Shown: positions 26,664-35,985 of the stretch, piece after piece
Position numbering within the stretch: position 1 is the first letter of the stretch
Layout: each line of letters opens with the position of its first letter
Assembly (NCBI GenBank): GCA_001603145.1
Contig: LVBI01000032.1
Location: 1-64,000, forward strand
Reading direction: 5' to 3'
DNA length: 64,000 nucleotides
DNA from: Spirochaetales bacterium Spiro_07
GTDB lineage: Bacteria > Spirochaetota > Spirochaetia > Treponematales > Treponemataceae
The notes under the pieces: model-generated
Told to the model about the DNA's origin: nothing
Databases searched by the model: none
The model's input: the letters and a program-made list of their open reading frames with translations, nothing else
Made by a program: the position numbers and the translations under genes

Positions 26664-28313
26664 ATGAAAATGTTTGAAGTTACATTAAACCAGTTATTGC
26701 ATCAAAAGACTGCGGAAGACCCTGATCATGAATTCATGGTTTATGCAGACCGCGATTTGCGCTTTACTTATGGCGAATTCAACAAGCGCGTTGACGACCT
26801 TGCCTGCGGTCTTTACGCTTTGGGCGTGCGCAAGGGCGATAAAGTGGGCATCTGGGCTACAAACGTGCCCGACTGGCTTACATATATGTTCGCCTGTGCG
26901 CGCCTTAACGCAATTGCCGTTACTGTAAACACTAGCTATAAGCTTCACGAGCTTGAATATCTTGTAAAGCAGTCTGACCTTTCGACGCTCTGCCTTACTG
27001 ACGGCGTTAAAGATTCAAACTACGTTCAGATGATTAAGGAGCTTGTGCCTGAGCTTGACACTTATGAGCGCGGCTGCCTTAAATCAGCCAGGTTCCCATA
27101 TCTTAAGAACGTCGTGTTCATGGGCCCTGAAAAATACCGCGGTCTTTATTCAACGCCGGAGCTTCTGCTGCTTGGTCAGCACGTCGACATCAGCGAAGTG
27201 CGGAAGATTGAAGCAGAGGCAGACTGCCACGATGTTGTGAACATGCAGTATACGTCGGGCACAACCGGCTTTCCGAAAGGCGTTATGCTTACAAGCCACA
27301 ACATCATCAACGACGGCTATATCATCGGCGAGCGTATGCGCTACACGGCGAAAGACCGTCTGTGCCTTCTTGTGCCGCTTTTCCATTGTTTCGGCATTGT
27401 TCTTGGCGTTATGGCTGTGCTTACACACGGCGGAACTCATGTATTGCTTGAAAGCTTTGACCCGCTTGTGGCTCTTGCTTCAATTCAGAAAGAGAAGTGT
27501 ACTTCGCTTTACGGCGTGCCTACAATGTTCATTGCGGAACTTAACCACCCGATGTTCAACATGTTCGACATGTCTTCGCTTAGAACGGGCATTATGGCCG
27601 GTTCAGGTGTGCCTGTTGAGCTTATGAAAACGGTAATCGAAAAAATGCACATGCCTGAAATTACTTCAGTCTACGGCTTGACTGAATCAAGCCCCGGAAT
27701 GACGCAGAGCCACTGGGACGACAGCGTTGAAGTAAAGGCTACAACTGTCGGCGACGCTTTTGAAGGCATTGACGTTAAGGTTTTAGACCCTGAAACAGGC
27801 AAAGAATGTCCTGTCGGGGTGCAGGGCGAAATGTGCTGCAAGGGCTGGAACGTCATGAAGGGCTATTACAAGATGCCTGAAGCCACTGCTGAGACAATCG
27901 ACAAGAACGGCTACCTTCATTCAGGCGACCTCGGCGTAAAAGACGAGAACGGCAACTTCAAGATTACCGGCAGAATCAAAGATATGATTATCCGTGGCGG
28001 CGAGAACATCTATCCGCGCGAAATCGAAGAATTCCTGATTCAGATGCCTGAAATTAAGGATATTCAGGTTGCAGCTGTAAAAGACAAAAAATACGGCGAG
28101 ATTACAGGCGCTTTCATCATTCTGCATGAAGGCAAGACTCTCAAAGAAGAGGATGTAATCGAATATTGCCGCGGAAAGATTTCCAAATTCAAATGGCCGC
28201 AGCTCATCATGTTTATGGATACTTTCCCGATGACGGGCAGCGGCAAGATTCAGAAATTCAAGCTTACCGAAATCGGTACAAAATACCGCAAGGAAGTGCT
28301 TGGCTTAGAATAA
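26664..28313 (+). CDS. AMP-forming acyl-CoA synthetase, FadD-like
   Basis: Adenylate-forming ligase of 549 residues, which would activate a carboxylic acid with ATP and CoA. Motifs: P-loop [14 protein letters not shown] (about 195-208), YGLTESSPG (about 337), [22 protein letters not shown] region (about 418-440) and the C-terminal catalytic lysine in [10 protein letters not shown]. Its closest types are fatty-acyl-CoA ligases, and it differs clearly from the two later ligases. The ATG at 26664 is preceded by AGGA. It is 65 bp after XRE-cupin copy 1, probably co-transcribed. Confidence 0.88.
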   Translation: MKMFEVTLNQLLHQKTAEDPDHEFMVYADRDLRFTYGEFNKRVDDLACGLYALGVRKGDKVGIWATNVPDWLTYMFACARLNAIAVTVNTSYKLHELEYLVKQSDLSTLCLTDGVKDSNYVQMIKELVPELDTYERGCLKSARFPYLKNVVFMGPEKYRGLYSTPELLLLGQHVDISEVRKIEAEADCHDVVNMQYTSGTTGFPKGVMLTSHNIINDGYIIGERMRYTAKDRLCLLVPLFHCFGIVLGVMAVLTHGGTHVLLESFDPLVALASIQKEKCTSLYGVPTMFIAELNHPMFNMFDMSSLRTGIMAGSGVPVELMKTVIEKMHMPEITSVYGLTESSPGMTQSHWDDSVEVKATTVGDAFEGIDVKVLDPETGKECPVGVQGEMCCKGWNVMKGYYKMPEATAETIDKNGYLHSGDLGVKDENGNFKITGRIKDMIIRGGENIYPREIEEFLIQMPEIKDIQVAAVKDKKYGEITGAFIILHEGKTLKEEDVIEYCRGKISKFKWPQLIMFMDTFPMTGSGKIQKFKLTEIGTKYRKEVLGLE

Positions 28314-28487
28314 GTTGTTTCTGAAAGCTTGTGCTTTTAGAAATGCCATAAAGGCAACCGTTCTGTTCTATTCCTGCAGGTGGAACTGTGCGGATAAATA
28401 AGGCAGTCTCAAAAAGACAAGTTTGCCGCTTGCGCGGCGGCAAGCTACCTTATGCCGTAAAATTCGCTTAAACAGAAAGAGGTTACT
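28314..28487. other. Gap before XRE-cupin copy 2
   Basis: No gene is seen. A hairpin TTGCCGC/GCGGCAA lies at 28423-28443, about 45 bp before the next start, with no T run. It could be an operator or an attenuator-like structure. Confidence 0.35.
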
Positions 28488-29039
28488 ATGAACGAAGAAA
28501 TTAAAGCGGTCGCAGAACGTTTAAAAGGTCTGCGCGATGTTATGGATGTTTCAGTTGAAGAAGCAGCTGAAGTCTGCGGAATTTCGATTGACCAGTACAA
28601 TCTTTATGAATCTGGCAATGTTGACATTCCTGTAGGCATTTTGCAGTGCATGGCAAAGCGGTACAATATCGATTTGACTGTATTGATTTCTGGTTCTGAA
28701 CCTCACATGAAAAGCTATTTCTTGACCAAGAAGGGCAAAGGGCTTTCTGTTGACAGACGCAGCGATTACAAGTATCAGTCTTTGGCTTTCGGTTTTTCTC
28801 ACCGCAAGGCCGATCCGTTCCTTGTTACGATTACTCCAGAAGAAACTAAAGAGATTCACTTCAATTCGCACCCGGGACATGAATTCAATTATGTTCTAGA
28901 AGGCAAGATGAAGATTGTTGTTGACGGCAAGGAAATGGAGCTGGAAGAGGGCGACAGCCTTTATTTTGATGCAACGAAGCCGCATGGAATGCAGGCTTTG
29001 AACGGCAAGAATGCCAAGTTCCTTGCAATCATCATATAA
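28488..29039 (+). CDS. XRE-cupin transcriptional regulator, copy 2
   Basis: A 183-residue regulator with an N-terminal helix-turn-helix (about 5-62, including VSVEEAAEVCGISIDQYNLYESG) and a C-terminal cupin (about 100-180, with HPGHEFNYVLEGKM and EEGDSLYFDATKPHG). It is clearly paralogous to copy 3 at 31170 along its whole length and only more distantly to copy 1. AAAGAGG lies upstream of the ATG. It precedes an acyl-CoA synthetase by 39 bp, so operon control is likely. Confidence 0.88.
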   Translation: MNEEIKAVAERLKGLRDVMDVSVEEAAEVCGISIDQYNLYESGNVDIPVGILQCMAKRYNIDLTVLISGSEPHMKSYFLTKKGKGLSVDRRSDYKYQSLAFGFSHRKADPFLVTITPEETKEIHFNSHPGHEFNYVLEGKMKIVVDGKEMELEEGDSLYFDATKPHGMQALNGKNAKFLAIII

Positions 29040-29078
29040 ACTGCCGCGTATACAAGACTGACCTGTAAGGAAACTAAA

Positions 29079-30821
29079 ATGGAAGAAGTATTTTTACCAA
29101 GAACAGACTTCAAAGACTATAAAGATTTCTTTGAGAACTATAAAATAAACGTCCCGGAGCATTTCAATTTTTCTTATGACGTAATGGATGTGCTTGCCGC
29201 AAAAAAAGGCAGTGCAAGGGCACTTGTTTGGACTAACGATGAAGGCCTTTTTCACGAATTCAGCTATGCAGACATAAAGCAGCGCACGGACAAGGCTGCG
29301 CAGTTCTTTGCTGAATCTGGCATTTCTAAAGGCGACATGGTTATGCTTATTTTGCAGCGCCGCTACGAATTCTGGATTTCAATCCTTGCGCTGCACAAGC
29401 TTGGCGCGTCTGTAATTCCTGCTACGCACATGCTTACAAAAGACGATATCGTCTACCGCAACAACGCGGCTTCAATCAAAGCTGTTGTCGCCGTGCATGA
29501 CGGAGATATTCTCAAGCATGTTGATGACGCTTTGCCAGAAAGCCCGACTCTCAAAATAAGAATTGCTGTAAACCCGCACGGCTTTGACACGCCGAACGGC
29601 ACGGATTATACAAGCCCTGACGGCACTTTGCACGAAGCAAGGGCTTTGCCTGACGGTTGGCTTGATTTTTCAACTGGAACTGCAAATGCAGCACCTAGAA
29701 AAGAGCCCACAAAAGAAGAACGCGCCGCAATTAACAGCAACGATGACGTTATGCTCGCTTATTTTACAAGCGGTACTACAAGCCACCCGAAGCTTGTAAC
29801 GCACGACTGGACTTATCCGCTCGGCCATATAGTTACTGCAAAATACTGGCAGCAGGTCAAGAAAGACGGGCTGCACCTTACTGTGGCAGACACAGGCTGG
29901 GGCAAGGCTGTTTGGGGCAAGCTTTACGGCCAGTTCATCTGCGAATGTGCGGTTTTCGTCTACGATTATCATGCAAAATTCAAGCCGATTGACTTGATTA
30001 AGCAGATTGAAGCGCACAAGATAACGTCTTTCTGTGCGCCGCCAACGATTTACAGATTCTTGATTCAAGAAGATTTGAGCACATTCGATTTGTCTTGCCT
30101 TGAGCATTGTTCTACGGCAGGCGAGCCTTTGAGCGAAGAAGTTTTCAACCGCTGGAAAGATTTGACCGGCCTTGAGCTTCGCGAAGGTTTCGGTCAGACT
30201 GAAACAACATTGTCTTTGCTGAATTTCGGCAACGAAAAAGTAAAGCCAGGCTCAATCGGCAAGCCTGCGCCATATTATAACGTTGTGCTTTTGAATGATG
30301 AAAACGAGCCTTGCGAAGACGGTGAAGTCGGCGAAATCGCGTTTCCGCTTAAAAACGGAAGATTCCCAGGCTTGTTCATCGAATATTACCGCGATCAGGC
30401 TAAGACAAAGGAAGTTATCCGTGACGGCTACTATTTTACAGGCGATACAGCTTGGCGTGACGAAGACGGCTTCTTCTGGTTTACCGGCCGCAGCGACGAT
30501 GTAATTAAATGCTCAGGCTACAGAATCGGCACTTTTGAAGTTGAAAGCGTTCTTATGCAGCACCCGGCTGTTGTTGAGTGCGCCGTCACTGCTGCGCCAG
30601 ATCCTGTGCGCGGTCAAGTCGTAAAGGCTACAATCGTGCTTGCCAAAGGCTATTCACCGAGCGACGAGCTTGTAAAGGATATTCAGAAATTTGTAAAGGT
30701 GACTACAGCACCGTACAAATATCCTAGAATCGTAGAATTCGTTACCGAACTGCCTAAGACGATAAGCGGCAAGATTAAGCGCAAAGACATCCGCGCCAAC
30801 GACGCCCGCAAAAACGGCTAA
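29079..30821 (+). CDS. AMP-forming acyl-CoA synthetase, medium-chain type, copy A
   Basis: A 580-residue ligase of the acetyl/medium-chain acyl-CoA synthetase group. The P-loop is YFTSGTTSHPKLVTH (about 226-240), with Ser-His in place of the usual Gly-x before Pro-Lys. Other motifs are EGFGQTETTLSL, GDTAWRDEDGFFWFTGRSDD, CSGYRIGTFEVES and the catalytic lysine in TISGKIKRKDIR. It would make a short- or branched-chain acyl-CoA from acid, ATP and CoA. It is a close paralogue of the protein at 31832. AAGGAA precedes the ATG. Confidence 0.88.
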   Translation: MEEVFLPRTDFKDYKDFFENYKINVPEHFNFSYDVMDVLAAKKGSARALVWTNDEGLFHEFSYADIKQRTDKAAQFFAESGISKGDMVMLILQRRYEFWISILALHKLGASVIPATHMLTKDDIVYRNNAASIKAVVAVHDGDILKHVDDALPESPTLKIRIAVNPHGFDTPNGTDYTSPDGTLHEARALPDGWLDFSTGTANAAPRKEPTKEERAAINSNDDVMLAYFTSGTTSHPKLVTHDWTYPLGHIVTAKYWQQVKKDGLHLTVADTGWGKAVWGKLYGQFICECAVFVYDYHAKFKPIDLIKQIEAHKITSFCAPPTIYRFLIQEDLSTFDLSCLEHCSTAGEPLSEEVFNRWKDLTGLELREGFGQTETTLSLLNFGNEKVKPGSIGKPAPYYNVVLLNDENEPCEDGEVGEIAFPLKNGRFPGLFIEYYRDQAKTKEVIRDGYYFTGDTAWRDEDGFFWFTGRSDDVIKCSGYRIGTFEVESVLMQHPAVVECAVTAAPDPVRGQVVKATIVLAKGYSPSDELVKDIQKFVKVTTAPYKYPRIVEFVTELPKTISGKIKRKDIRANDARKNG

Positions 30822-30916
30822 AAGCAAAATGCCGTTGCTTCGTGCGGAGGGTTTCATGCCTTTTTCCGTATGAAACATAACGCTCTGCGGCGAGGTTGTT
30901 GATTGGATAAAAGATG

Positions 30917-31044
30917 GAGGAGGCGGGGCGGGGTTCAAAAATGCTCTGTTTGTTGTGTCGCGAAAGCGACATGTATAAAGTTTCAATACAACAAACAGTG
31001 CATAGCGCGATATCGCGCGGTTTTGAACCATGCTACGCCTCCTC
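30917..31044 (+). repeat. Palindromic element, copy A
   Basis: A 128-bp imperfect palindrome. Outer arms GAGGAGGCG/CGCCTCCTC, then GGTTCAAAA (30932-30940)/TTTTGAACC (31021-31029), then CTGTTTGTTGT/ACAACAAACAG (perfect 11 bp). The tip is a hairpin GTCGC-GAAA-GCGAC. One arm carries a side hairpin AGCGCGATATCGCGC. A T run follows, so it could end transcription of the upstream ligase gene. Copies B and C (52914, 50886) keep the plan with changed stems. Confidence 0.75.
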
Positions 31045-31067
31045 TTTTTTAGCTCAAATGATGTGTG

Positions 31068-31120
31068 CCCCGGTCACCCCGAACTTGTTTCGGGGTCTTC
31101 TGCACCGGGGCACGCTTCTT
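31068..31120. repeat. REP-like palindrome
   Basis: GTCACCCCGAACTTG/TTTCGGGGTCTTCTGC hairpin inside outer arms GTGCCCCGG/CCGGGGCAC. It has the same GTCAnnCCGAACTTG...TCT design as the elements at 4411 and 49262. Confidence 0.5.
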
Positions 31121-31132
31121 GCGCTGCATAGT

Positions 31133-31160
31133 TTGCAAAACAAAAAAATTGTGATATATT
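31133..31160 (+). promoter_or_regulatory. Promoter of XRE-cupin copy 3, very short leader
   Basis: TTGCAA (31133-31138), 16-nt spacer, extended -10 TGA-TATATT (31155-31160). The ATG at 31170 is 9 nt after the -10 box, so the leader would be about 3 nt. No Shine-Dalgarno sequence is present. Confidence 0.55.
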
Positions 31161-31169
31161 CTTTCTATC

Positions 31170-31742
31170 ATGAATACAATTTCAGAAATTAAAGCTGTAG
31201 CAGAACGCATCAAAGGTTTGCGTGACATTTTCGACCTTAGCGAAGAAGAAGCTGCTGAAATCTGTAAGGTTTCAGTTGAGCAGTACAGACAGTACGAAAG
31301 CGGCACTGTGGACATTCCGCTTGGCGTTATGTTCAGCCTTGGCAAAAAGTTTAACATTGATATCTCGACTTTCATAACAGGCGAAGAGCCTAAAAAAGTT
31401 TCATATTTCGTTACACCAAAAGGAAAAGGCGCAACTGTAGACCGTCTTGCAGACTATCACTTCGAATCGCTTGCATTTGGTTTTGCGAACCGTCTGATAG
31501 ACCCTTTCCTCGTAACGATTAATCCCGGCGATATTGACGAAATTCATACGACGACACATCCAGGTCAGGAGTTCAATTATTGTGTCGAAGGCGACATGGT
31601 CGTGCAGATAGGCAAGAGCGAAGTCGTCCTCCATGAGGGGGACTCACTTTACTTCGATTCTACCAAGCCTCATGGTCAGAACTGCTTGAACAACAAAAGA
31701 TGCCGCTTCATCACAATAATTATGAACGGTCTTGAAAGCTGA
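31170..31742 (+). CDS. XRE-cupin transcriptional regulator, copy 3
   Basis: A 190-residue paralogue of copy 2. The helix-turn-helix region (about 6-64) includes LSEEEAAEICKVSVEQYRQYESG, and the cupin (about 105-187) includes HPGQEFNYCVEGDM and HEGDSLYFDSTKPHG. The conserved PKGKGATVDR linker is also in copy 2. The next acyl-CoA synthetase begins 90 bp downstream. It appears to start from a nearly leaderless transcript, unlike copies 1 and 2, which have Shine-Dalgarno sequences. Confidence 0.88.
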   Translation: MNTISEIKAVAERIKGLRDIFDLSEEEAAEICKVSVEQYRQYESGTVDIPLGVMFSLGKKFNIDISTFITGEEPKKVSYFVTPKGKGATVDRLADYHFESLAFGFANRLIDPFLVTINPGDIDEIHTTTHPGQEFNYCVEGDMVVQIGKSEVVLHEGDSLYFDSTKPHGQNCLNNKRCRFITIIMNGLES

Positions 31743-31831
31743 AGATAAGGCATCAAAAAAAGCCTGCGCTGTGCGGGCAACATTTCAGTTTGAAGGCGCT
31801 GAAAATCCAGCTTTGACAAGGAAACAATGAA

Positions 31832-33559
31832 ATGGAAGAACAGTTTATTTCACGCACCAAATTTGATTCTTACGATGATTTTTATAAAAACTACGAGTTA
31901 AAAATTCCTGCAAATTTTAACTTTGCTTATGACGTAATGGATGTACTGGCTGCCAAAAAGCCTGACGCACCGGCTCTTGTGTGGACGAACGACGAGGACG
32001 ATTATTACGAGATTTCTTTCGGAAAGATGAAAGAGCTTTCTGATGCGGCTGCATCGTTTTTTCAGAGTCTTGGAATTAAGCGCGGCGACATGGTTATGCT
32101 CATCTTGCAGCGCCGCTACGAATTCTGGATTAGCATGATGGCGCTGCACAAAATTGGTGCTGTAGCAATTCCGGCAAGTCACATGCTTACAGCTGAAGAC
32201 ATTGAATACCGCAACAACATGGTCAGCATAAAGGCTATAATTGCCGTAACAGTGCCCGACGTTATTCAGCATATCAACGAAGCGTGGAAAAAATCACCGT
32301 CTGTAAAGCACTGCATTTTTGTAAACGAGCTTGGCGTAGACCGGCCTGTAGAGAATCCGCCTGAAGGCTGGGACGATTTTACGAAAGGCGTCGCAAATGC
32401 CGCGCCGTTCAAAGCGCCGCCGCGCGAGCAGGTTTCTACTAATTCAGATTATATGCTCGGTTATTTCACCAGCGGCACAACGAGCCACCCGAAACTTGCG
32501 ATTCACAACTTTCTTTATCCGCTTGGCCACATTACGACGGCCAAATTCTGGCAGCAGGTTCAGAACGGCGGGCTACACCTTACTGTAGCAGACACCGGCT
32601 GGGCAAAAACTTCTTGGGGCCGCCTGTACGGTCAGTGGATTTGCGAGACCGCGCTTTTTGTATACGACTATCATTCGCGCTTCAAGCCGATTGATTTGCT
32701 TCATCAGGTTGAAAAGCACCGCGTAACCACTTTCTGTGCGCCGCCGACGATTTACAGATATCTTATAAAAGAAGATTTGAGCGGCATTGACCTTTCAAGC
32801 CTTGTTCATTGCTCAACTGCGGGCGAACCTTTGAGCGAAGAAGTTTTCAACCGCTGGAAAGAGATTACCGGCCTTGAGATTCACGAAGGTTTCGGCCAAA
32901 GCGAAACTACTGTCTGCCTTTTCAATTTTGAAGGCGAAAAGATAAAGCCCGGCTCAATCGGCAAGCCGTGCCCATATTACAATTTGCATCTGCTTGATGA
33001 AGACAACGAAGATGTCGGCATCGCCATGGTAGGGCAAATTGCGTTCAAGCTTGACGAAAAGCTCTTCCCTGAAACGAAGGGGCGGTTTCCGGGCCTTGTC
33101 TGCGAATATTACGGCGAGCCTGAAAAGACAGCCGCCGCGTTCCATGACGGATATTACTACACAGGCGACCAGGCCTGGATGGACGATGAAGGCTATTACT
33201 GGTTTGTTGGACGCTGCGACGACGTAATCAAATGCTCGGGCTATAGAATCGGCACTTTTGAGGTTGAGTCTGTAATTCAGAAGCACCCGGCTGTTCTTGA
33301 ATGTGCTGTAACTGGTGCGCCTGACCCAATCCGCGGCCAGGTCGTTAAGGCTACGATTGTGCTTGCAAAGGGCTATGAGCCGTCTGATGCGCTTGTCAAA
33401 GAGATTCAGACTTTTGTAAAGACTGAAACTGCGCCTTACAAATACCCGAGAATCGTGGAATTTGTAAAAGAGCTGCCAAAGACGACAAGCGGCAAGATTA
33501 TGCGCAAAAAAATCCGCCAGCAGGACGAAGCTGACAACTGCGAAAACGGCGCAAAGTAG
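31832..33559 (+). CDS. AMP-forming acyl-CoA synthetase, medium-chain type, copy B
   Basis: A 575-residue paralogue of the ligase at 29079, similar throughout from MEEQFISRTKF to TTSGKIMRKKIRQQD. It shares the variant P-loop YFTSGTTSHPKLAIH (about 207-221), EGFGQSETTVCLF, GDQAWMDDEGYYWFVGRCDD and CSGYRIGTFEVES. It probably activates a related acid. AAGGAAAC lies upstream of the ATG. Together with XRE-cupin copy 3 it forms the duplicate of the 28488-30821 module. Confidence 0.88.
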   Translation: MEEQFISRTKFDSYDDFYKNYELKIPANFNFAYDVMDVLAAKKPDAPALVWTNDEDDYYEISFGKMKELSDAAASFFQSLGIKRGDMVMLILQRRYEFWISMMALHKIGAVAIPASHMLTAEDIEYRNNMVSIKAIIAVTVPDVIQHINEAWKKSPSVKHCIFVNELGVDRPVENPPEGWDDFTKGVANAAPFKAPPREQVSTNSDYMLGYFTSGTTSHPKLAIHNFLYPLGHITTAKFWQQVQNGGLHLTVADTGWAKTSWGRLYGQWICETALFVYDYHSRFKPIDLLHQVEKHRVTTFCAPPTIYRYLIKEDLSGIDLSSLVHCSTAGEPLSEEVFNRWKEITGLEIHEGFGQSETTVCLFNFEGEKIKPGSIGKPCPYYNLHLLDEDNEDVGIAMVGQIAFKLDEKLFPETKGRFPGLVCEYYGEPEKTAAAFHDGYYYTGDQAWMDDEGYYWFVGRCDDVIKCSGYRIGTFEVESVIQKHPAVLECAVTGAPDPIRGQVVKATIVLAKGYEPSDALVKEIQTFVKTETAPYKYPRIVEFVKELPKTTSGKIMRKKIRQQDEADNCENGAK

Positions 33560-33606
33560 AAACTGATAGAGCAAATCTATTAAGCTTAAGCAAGGATATT
33601 TCTTCG

Positions 33607-33972
33607 ATGAGCAAATTCCTTCAAGAAGGTTCGCAACTTCTGATTGTTTCTGATTCGGGTAAAGTTGTTTGGAAAGGCAATCCAAAAAATTGGAATGTCA
33701 GTAAAGTTATTGAAATTCCAAATACAGAATCAGCTATTGTTTTACTTGATTATTACAAATGGGAAATAAGTCGTGGTTATAATCTTGTTTGCATTGATTG
33801 TCACGGGGAAATACTTTGGGAAGCTTCTGAAAAAAATGGTCAACTATCGGGAGAATTAATAACAGAAATAAAACTAGAAAATGGGCGTTATCTTGTTAAT
33901 ACATGGAGTGGCTACCATTTACAGGTTGATGAAAAAGACGGGCATATGATTTTATTAAGCTTTGCTAAATAA
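33607..33972 (+). CDS. Hypothetical beta-rich small protein
   Basis: A 121-residue protein with no family recognised. Two short repeats, SGKVVWKG and HGEILWEA, resemble strands of PQQ-like or WD-type beta repeats, but there are too few for a propeller. There is no signal peptide. The gene is more AT-rich and uses more A/T-ending codons than the flanking genes, suggesting recent acquisition. AAGGA precedes the ATG by about 10 nt. It follows the last ligase by 47 bp and ends before a strong terminator. Confidence 0.65.
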   Translation: MSKFLQEGSQLLIVSDSGKVVWKGNPKNWNVSKVIEIPNTESAIVLLDYYKWEISRGYNLVCIDCHGEILWEASEKNGQLSGELITEIKLENGRYLVNTWSGYHLQVDEKDGHMILLSFAK

Positions 33973-34010
33973 CGATTTTTGCAAACTTATTAGGCAATCT
34001 CGTTTTTCAC

Positions 34011-34059
34011 AAAAAAAGGCTGCCTTGAAGCGGTTGGGCTTCTAAGACAGCCTTTTTAT
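34011..34059. terminator. Bidirectional terminator
   Basis: A7-GGCTG...CAGCC-T5 stem with an inner CTT-GAAG/CTTC-AAG extension, between the convergent small ORF and mrp. Confidence 0.85.
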
Positions 34060-34090
34060 TTCAGATGATGCGCTTTTTCAGTTTTACTTG

Positions 34091-34921
34091 TTAAAGCTTT
34101 TCAATCTTTTCGATGATTGGCTTTAGAAGCGAGCTGTCAGCTTTTTCAATTTCGCCGCGGTCTGTGGCGGCGGCAAGGTTCGGGTCAATCGGCAGACTGC
34201 AAACTGTGTCTATGCTGAATTTCTTTGCGATTGAATCGATGTGGCTTTCGCCGAAAATGTGGTGCTCCTTGCCGCAGTCTGGGCATTTGAAGTAGCTCAT
34301 GTTTTCAACAAGCGCCAGCACCGGAATGTTCATCATTTCAGCCATTTTAACAGCCTTTTCGACAATCATGCCGACAAGCTCCTGTGGCGAAGCAACGACA
34401 ACGATTCCGTCAACAGGCAAAGTCTGAAAAACTGTAAGCGGCACATCGCCTGTTCCCGGCGGCATGTCTACAAACATAAAGTCAATGTCTTTCCAGATTA
34501 CGTCTGTCCAAAACTGTTTTACAGCGCCTGCAATTACTGGGCCGCGCCAGACAACCGGGTCTGTGTCGTTTTCAAGCAGAAGGTTCAGCGACATTACGTC
34601 AATGCCTGTTGCGCTCTTTACTGGCAGCATGCCGTCTTCTCCGCCGAGCGGCCGGTCTTTTATGCCGAAAGCTTTTGGAATTGACGGGCCTGTAATGTCT
34701 GCGTCAAGAATCGCCGTATGGTGCTTGTTCTGCTGAGACTGAACGGCGAGCAGAGACGTTACAAGGCTTTTGCCTACGCCGCCTTTGCCGCTGACGATGC
34801 CGATTACCTTTTTTATGCTCGATTCCTTGTGCGGTTTTTCGTGAAAATCTGTCTGTTGTGCTGTTCTTTCGTTGCAGTTTGAGCTGCAAGAAGAGCAGTC
34901 GTGGCTGCATGATTCGCTCAT
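34091..34921 (-). CDS. Mrp/NBP35-family P-loop ATPase (Fe-S carrier)
   Basis: A 276-residue MinD/Mrp-type ATPase. A cysteine-rich N-terminus (SCSHDCSSCSSNC, about 3-15) precedes the deviant Walker A SGKGGVGKS (about 44-52). MFVDMPPGTGD is the family signature, and FKCPDCGKEHHIFG (about 213-226) provides the CxxC cluster site. Members carry Fe-S clusters for apoprotein maturation. The window encodes several Fe-S enzymes that could be clients. AGGAG precedes the ATG by 9 nt; it follows the hydroxyacid dehydrogenase by 39 bp on the same strand. Confidence 0.9.
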   Translation of the reverse strand: MSESCSHDCSSCSSNCNERTAQQTDFHEKPHKESSIKKVIGIVSGKGGVGKSLVTSLLAVQSQQNKHHTAILDADITGPSIPKAFGIKDRPLGGEDGMLPVKSATGIDVMSLNLLLENDTDPVVWRGPVIAGAVKQFWTDVIWKDIDFMFVDMPPGTGDVPLTVFQTLPVDGIVVVASPQELVGMIVEKAVKMAEMMNIPVLALVENMSYFKCPDCGKEHHIFGESHIDSIAKKFSIDTVCSLPIDPNLAAATDRGEIEKADSSLLKPIIEKIEKL

Positions 34922-34960
34922 TTATTTGCTCCTAAATACATATTTTAAGTCTGAATGAAT

Positions 34961-35950
34961 CTAGACTGTGTTTTGCGGTTTTCCGTCAAGAAACGCCTTT
35001 AAGTTTGATACAGCAATATCCATAAGACGCTGCCTTGTTTCGCGCGCTGCCCACGCAACATGCGGCGTTATTATGCATCGCGGCGCACCGAGCAGCACAT
35101 TGTCAGCGCGCATTGGTTCAGCTGAAATTACGTCGCAGGCAAAGCCGCCGAGCTTGTTTTCGTCAAGAGCCTTGCGCACGGCAAATTCGTCTACCACTGG
35201 CCCTCTGGAAGTGTTTATAAGCACCGCTTCTGGCTTCATCAGCGAAAGCGTCTGTGCGTTCACCAAGCCTTTTGTCTGCTCCGTAAGCGGGCAGTGCAGC
35301 GTCAGAAAATCTGACTGCATAAAAAGCTCGTCTTTTGTTACGGGCTTTACCGGAAGTGTGCCGTCATCTTTTAGCGTTCTATATTTTTCGTTGAAGCTTG
35401 CGATTTTTTCAGCCGTGCGTGTAAAAGCTATTACGTTCATGCCGAAAGCAAGGGCTGTTTTTGCAACCTGCTGACCGATTGAGCCGAAACCGGCGATGCC
35501 TAGCGTCTTGCCGTTCAGCTCTGTCATCGGGTGCGTCCAATAGCAGAAATCTTGCGCCTTGCACCAGTCGCCGCTCATAACAGACTGATTGTGCTCGTGC
35601 ACGCCGTTTGCAAATTCCAAAAGAAATGCAAACACGGCTTGAGAAACAGCCGCCGTGCTGTAAGACGGTATGTTCGTTACGGTGATGTTCCGCTTTTTTG
35701 CGGCTTCTGTATCGATGATGTTGTAGCCGGTTGCAAGCACGCCGATGTATCGCAGAGCGGGGCATTTATCCATTATGCTGCCGTCAATCGTCTTTTTGTT
35801 TACAATCAGAATTTCTGCATTGCCGATGCGCTCTACGATTTTTTCGTCTGGTGTTCTGGGGTAGCACGTCACGTCGCCGAGCTTTTCAAAGCCTTGCCAG
35901 CTTAAGTCGCCCGGGTTCAGTGCATGACCGTCAAGAATCACAATCTTCAT
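34961..35950 (-). CDS. D-2-hydroxyacid dehydrogenase
   Basis: NAD-dependent D-isomer 2-hydroxyacid dehydrogenase, 329 residues. The Rossmann motif GFGSIGQQVA is at about 154-163. The catalytic Arg is in NTSRGPVVDE (about 242), and the catalytic His is in ITPHVAWAAR. It most resembles glycerate/hydroxypyruvate-type reductases; substrate unassigned. It lacks a Shine-Dalgarno sequence and has a -10 box 6 nt before the ATG. mrp follows in the same direction. Confidence 0.88.
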   Translation of the reverse strand: MKIVILDGHALNPGDLSWQGFEKLGDVTCYPRTPDEKIVERIGNAEILIVNKKTIDGSIMDKCPALRYIGVLATGYNIIDTEAAKKRNITVTNIPSYSTAAVSQAVFAFLLEFANGVHEHNQSVMSGDWCKAQDFCYWTHPMTELNGKTLGIAGFGSIGQQVAKTALAFGMNVIAFTRTAEKIASFNEKYRTLKDDGTLPVKPVTKDELFMQSDFLTLHCPLTEQTKGLVNAQTLSLMKPEAVLINTSRGPVVDEFAVRKALDENKLGGFACDVISAEPMRADNVLLGAPRCIITPHVAWAARETRQRLMDIAVSNLKAFLDGKPQNTV

Positions 35951-35956
35951 GCGTAT

Positions 35957-35985
35957 AATCTAATGCTTTTGGGCTTAGGTTTCAA
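35957..35985 (-). promoter_or_regulatory. Promoter of the hydroxyacid dehydrogenase, predicted leaderless
   Basis: On the minus strand TTGAAA (35985-35980), 17-nt spacer, TAGATT (35962-35957), then 6 nt to the ATG at 35950. No Shine-Dalgarno sequence. Confidence 0.55.

Noticed and set aside
30932-31029. tRNA-like GGTTC segment
   Set aside because: No acceptor, anticodon or D-arm; it is the arm of a palindromic element that also occurs elsewhere.
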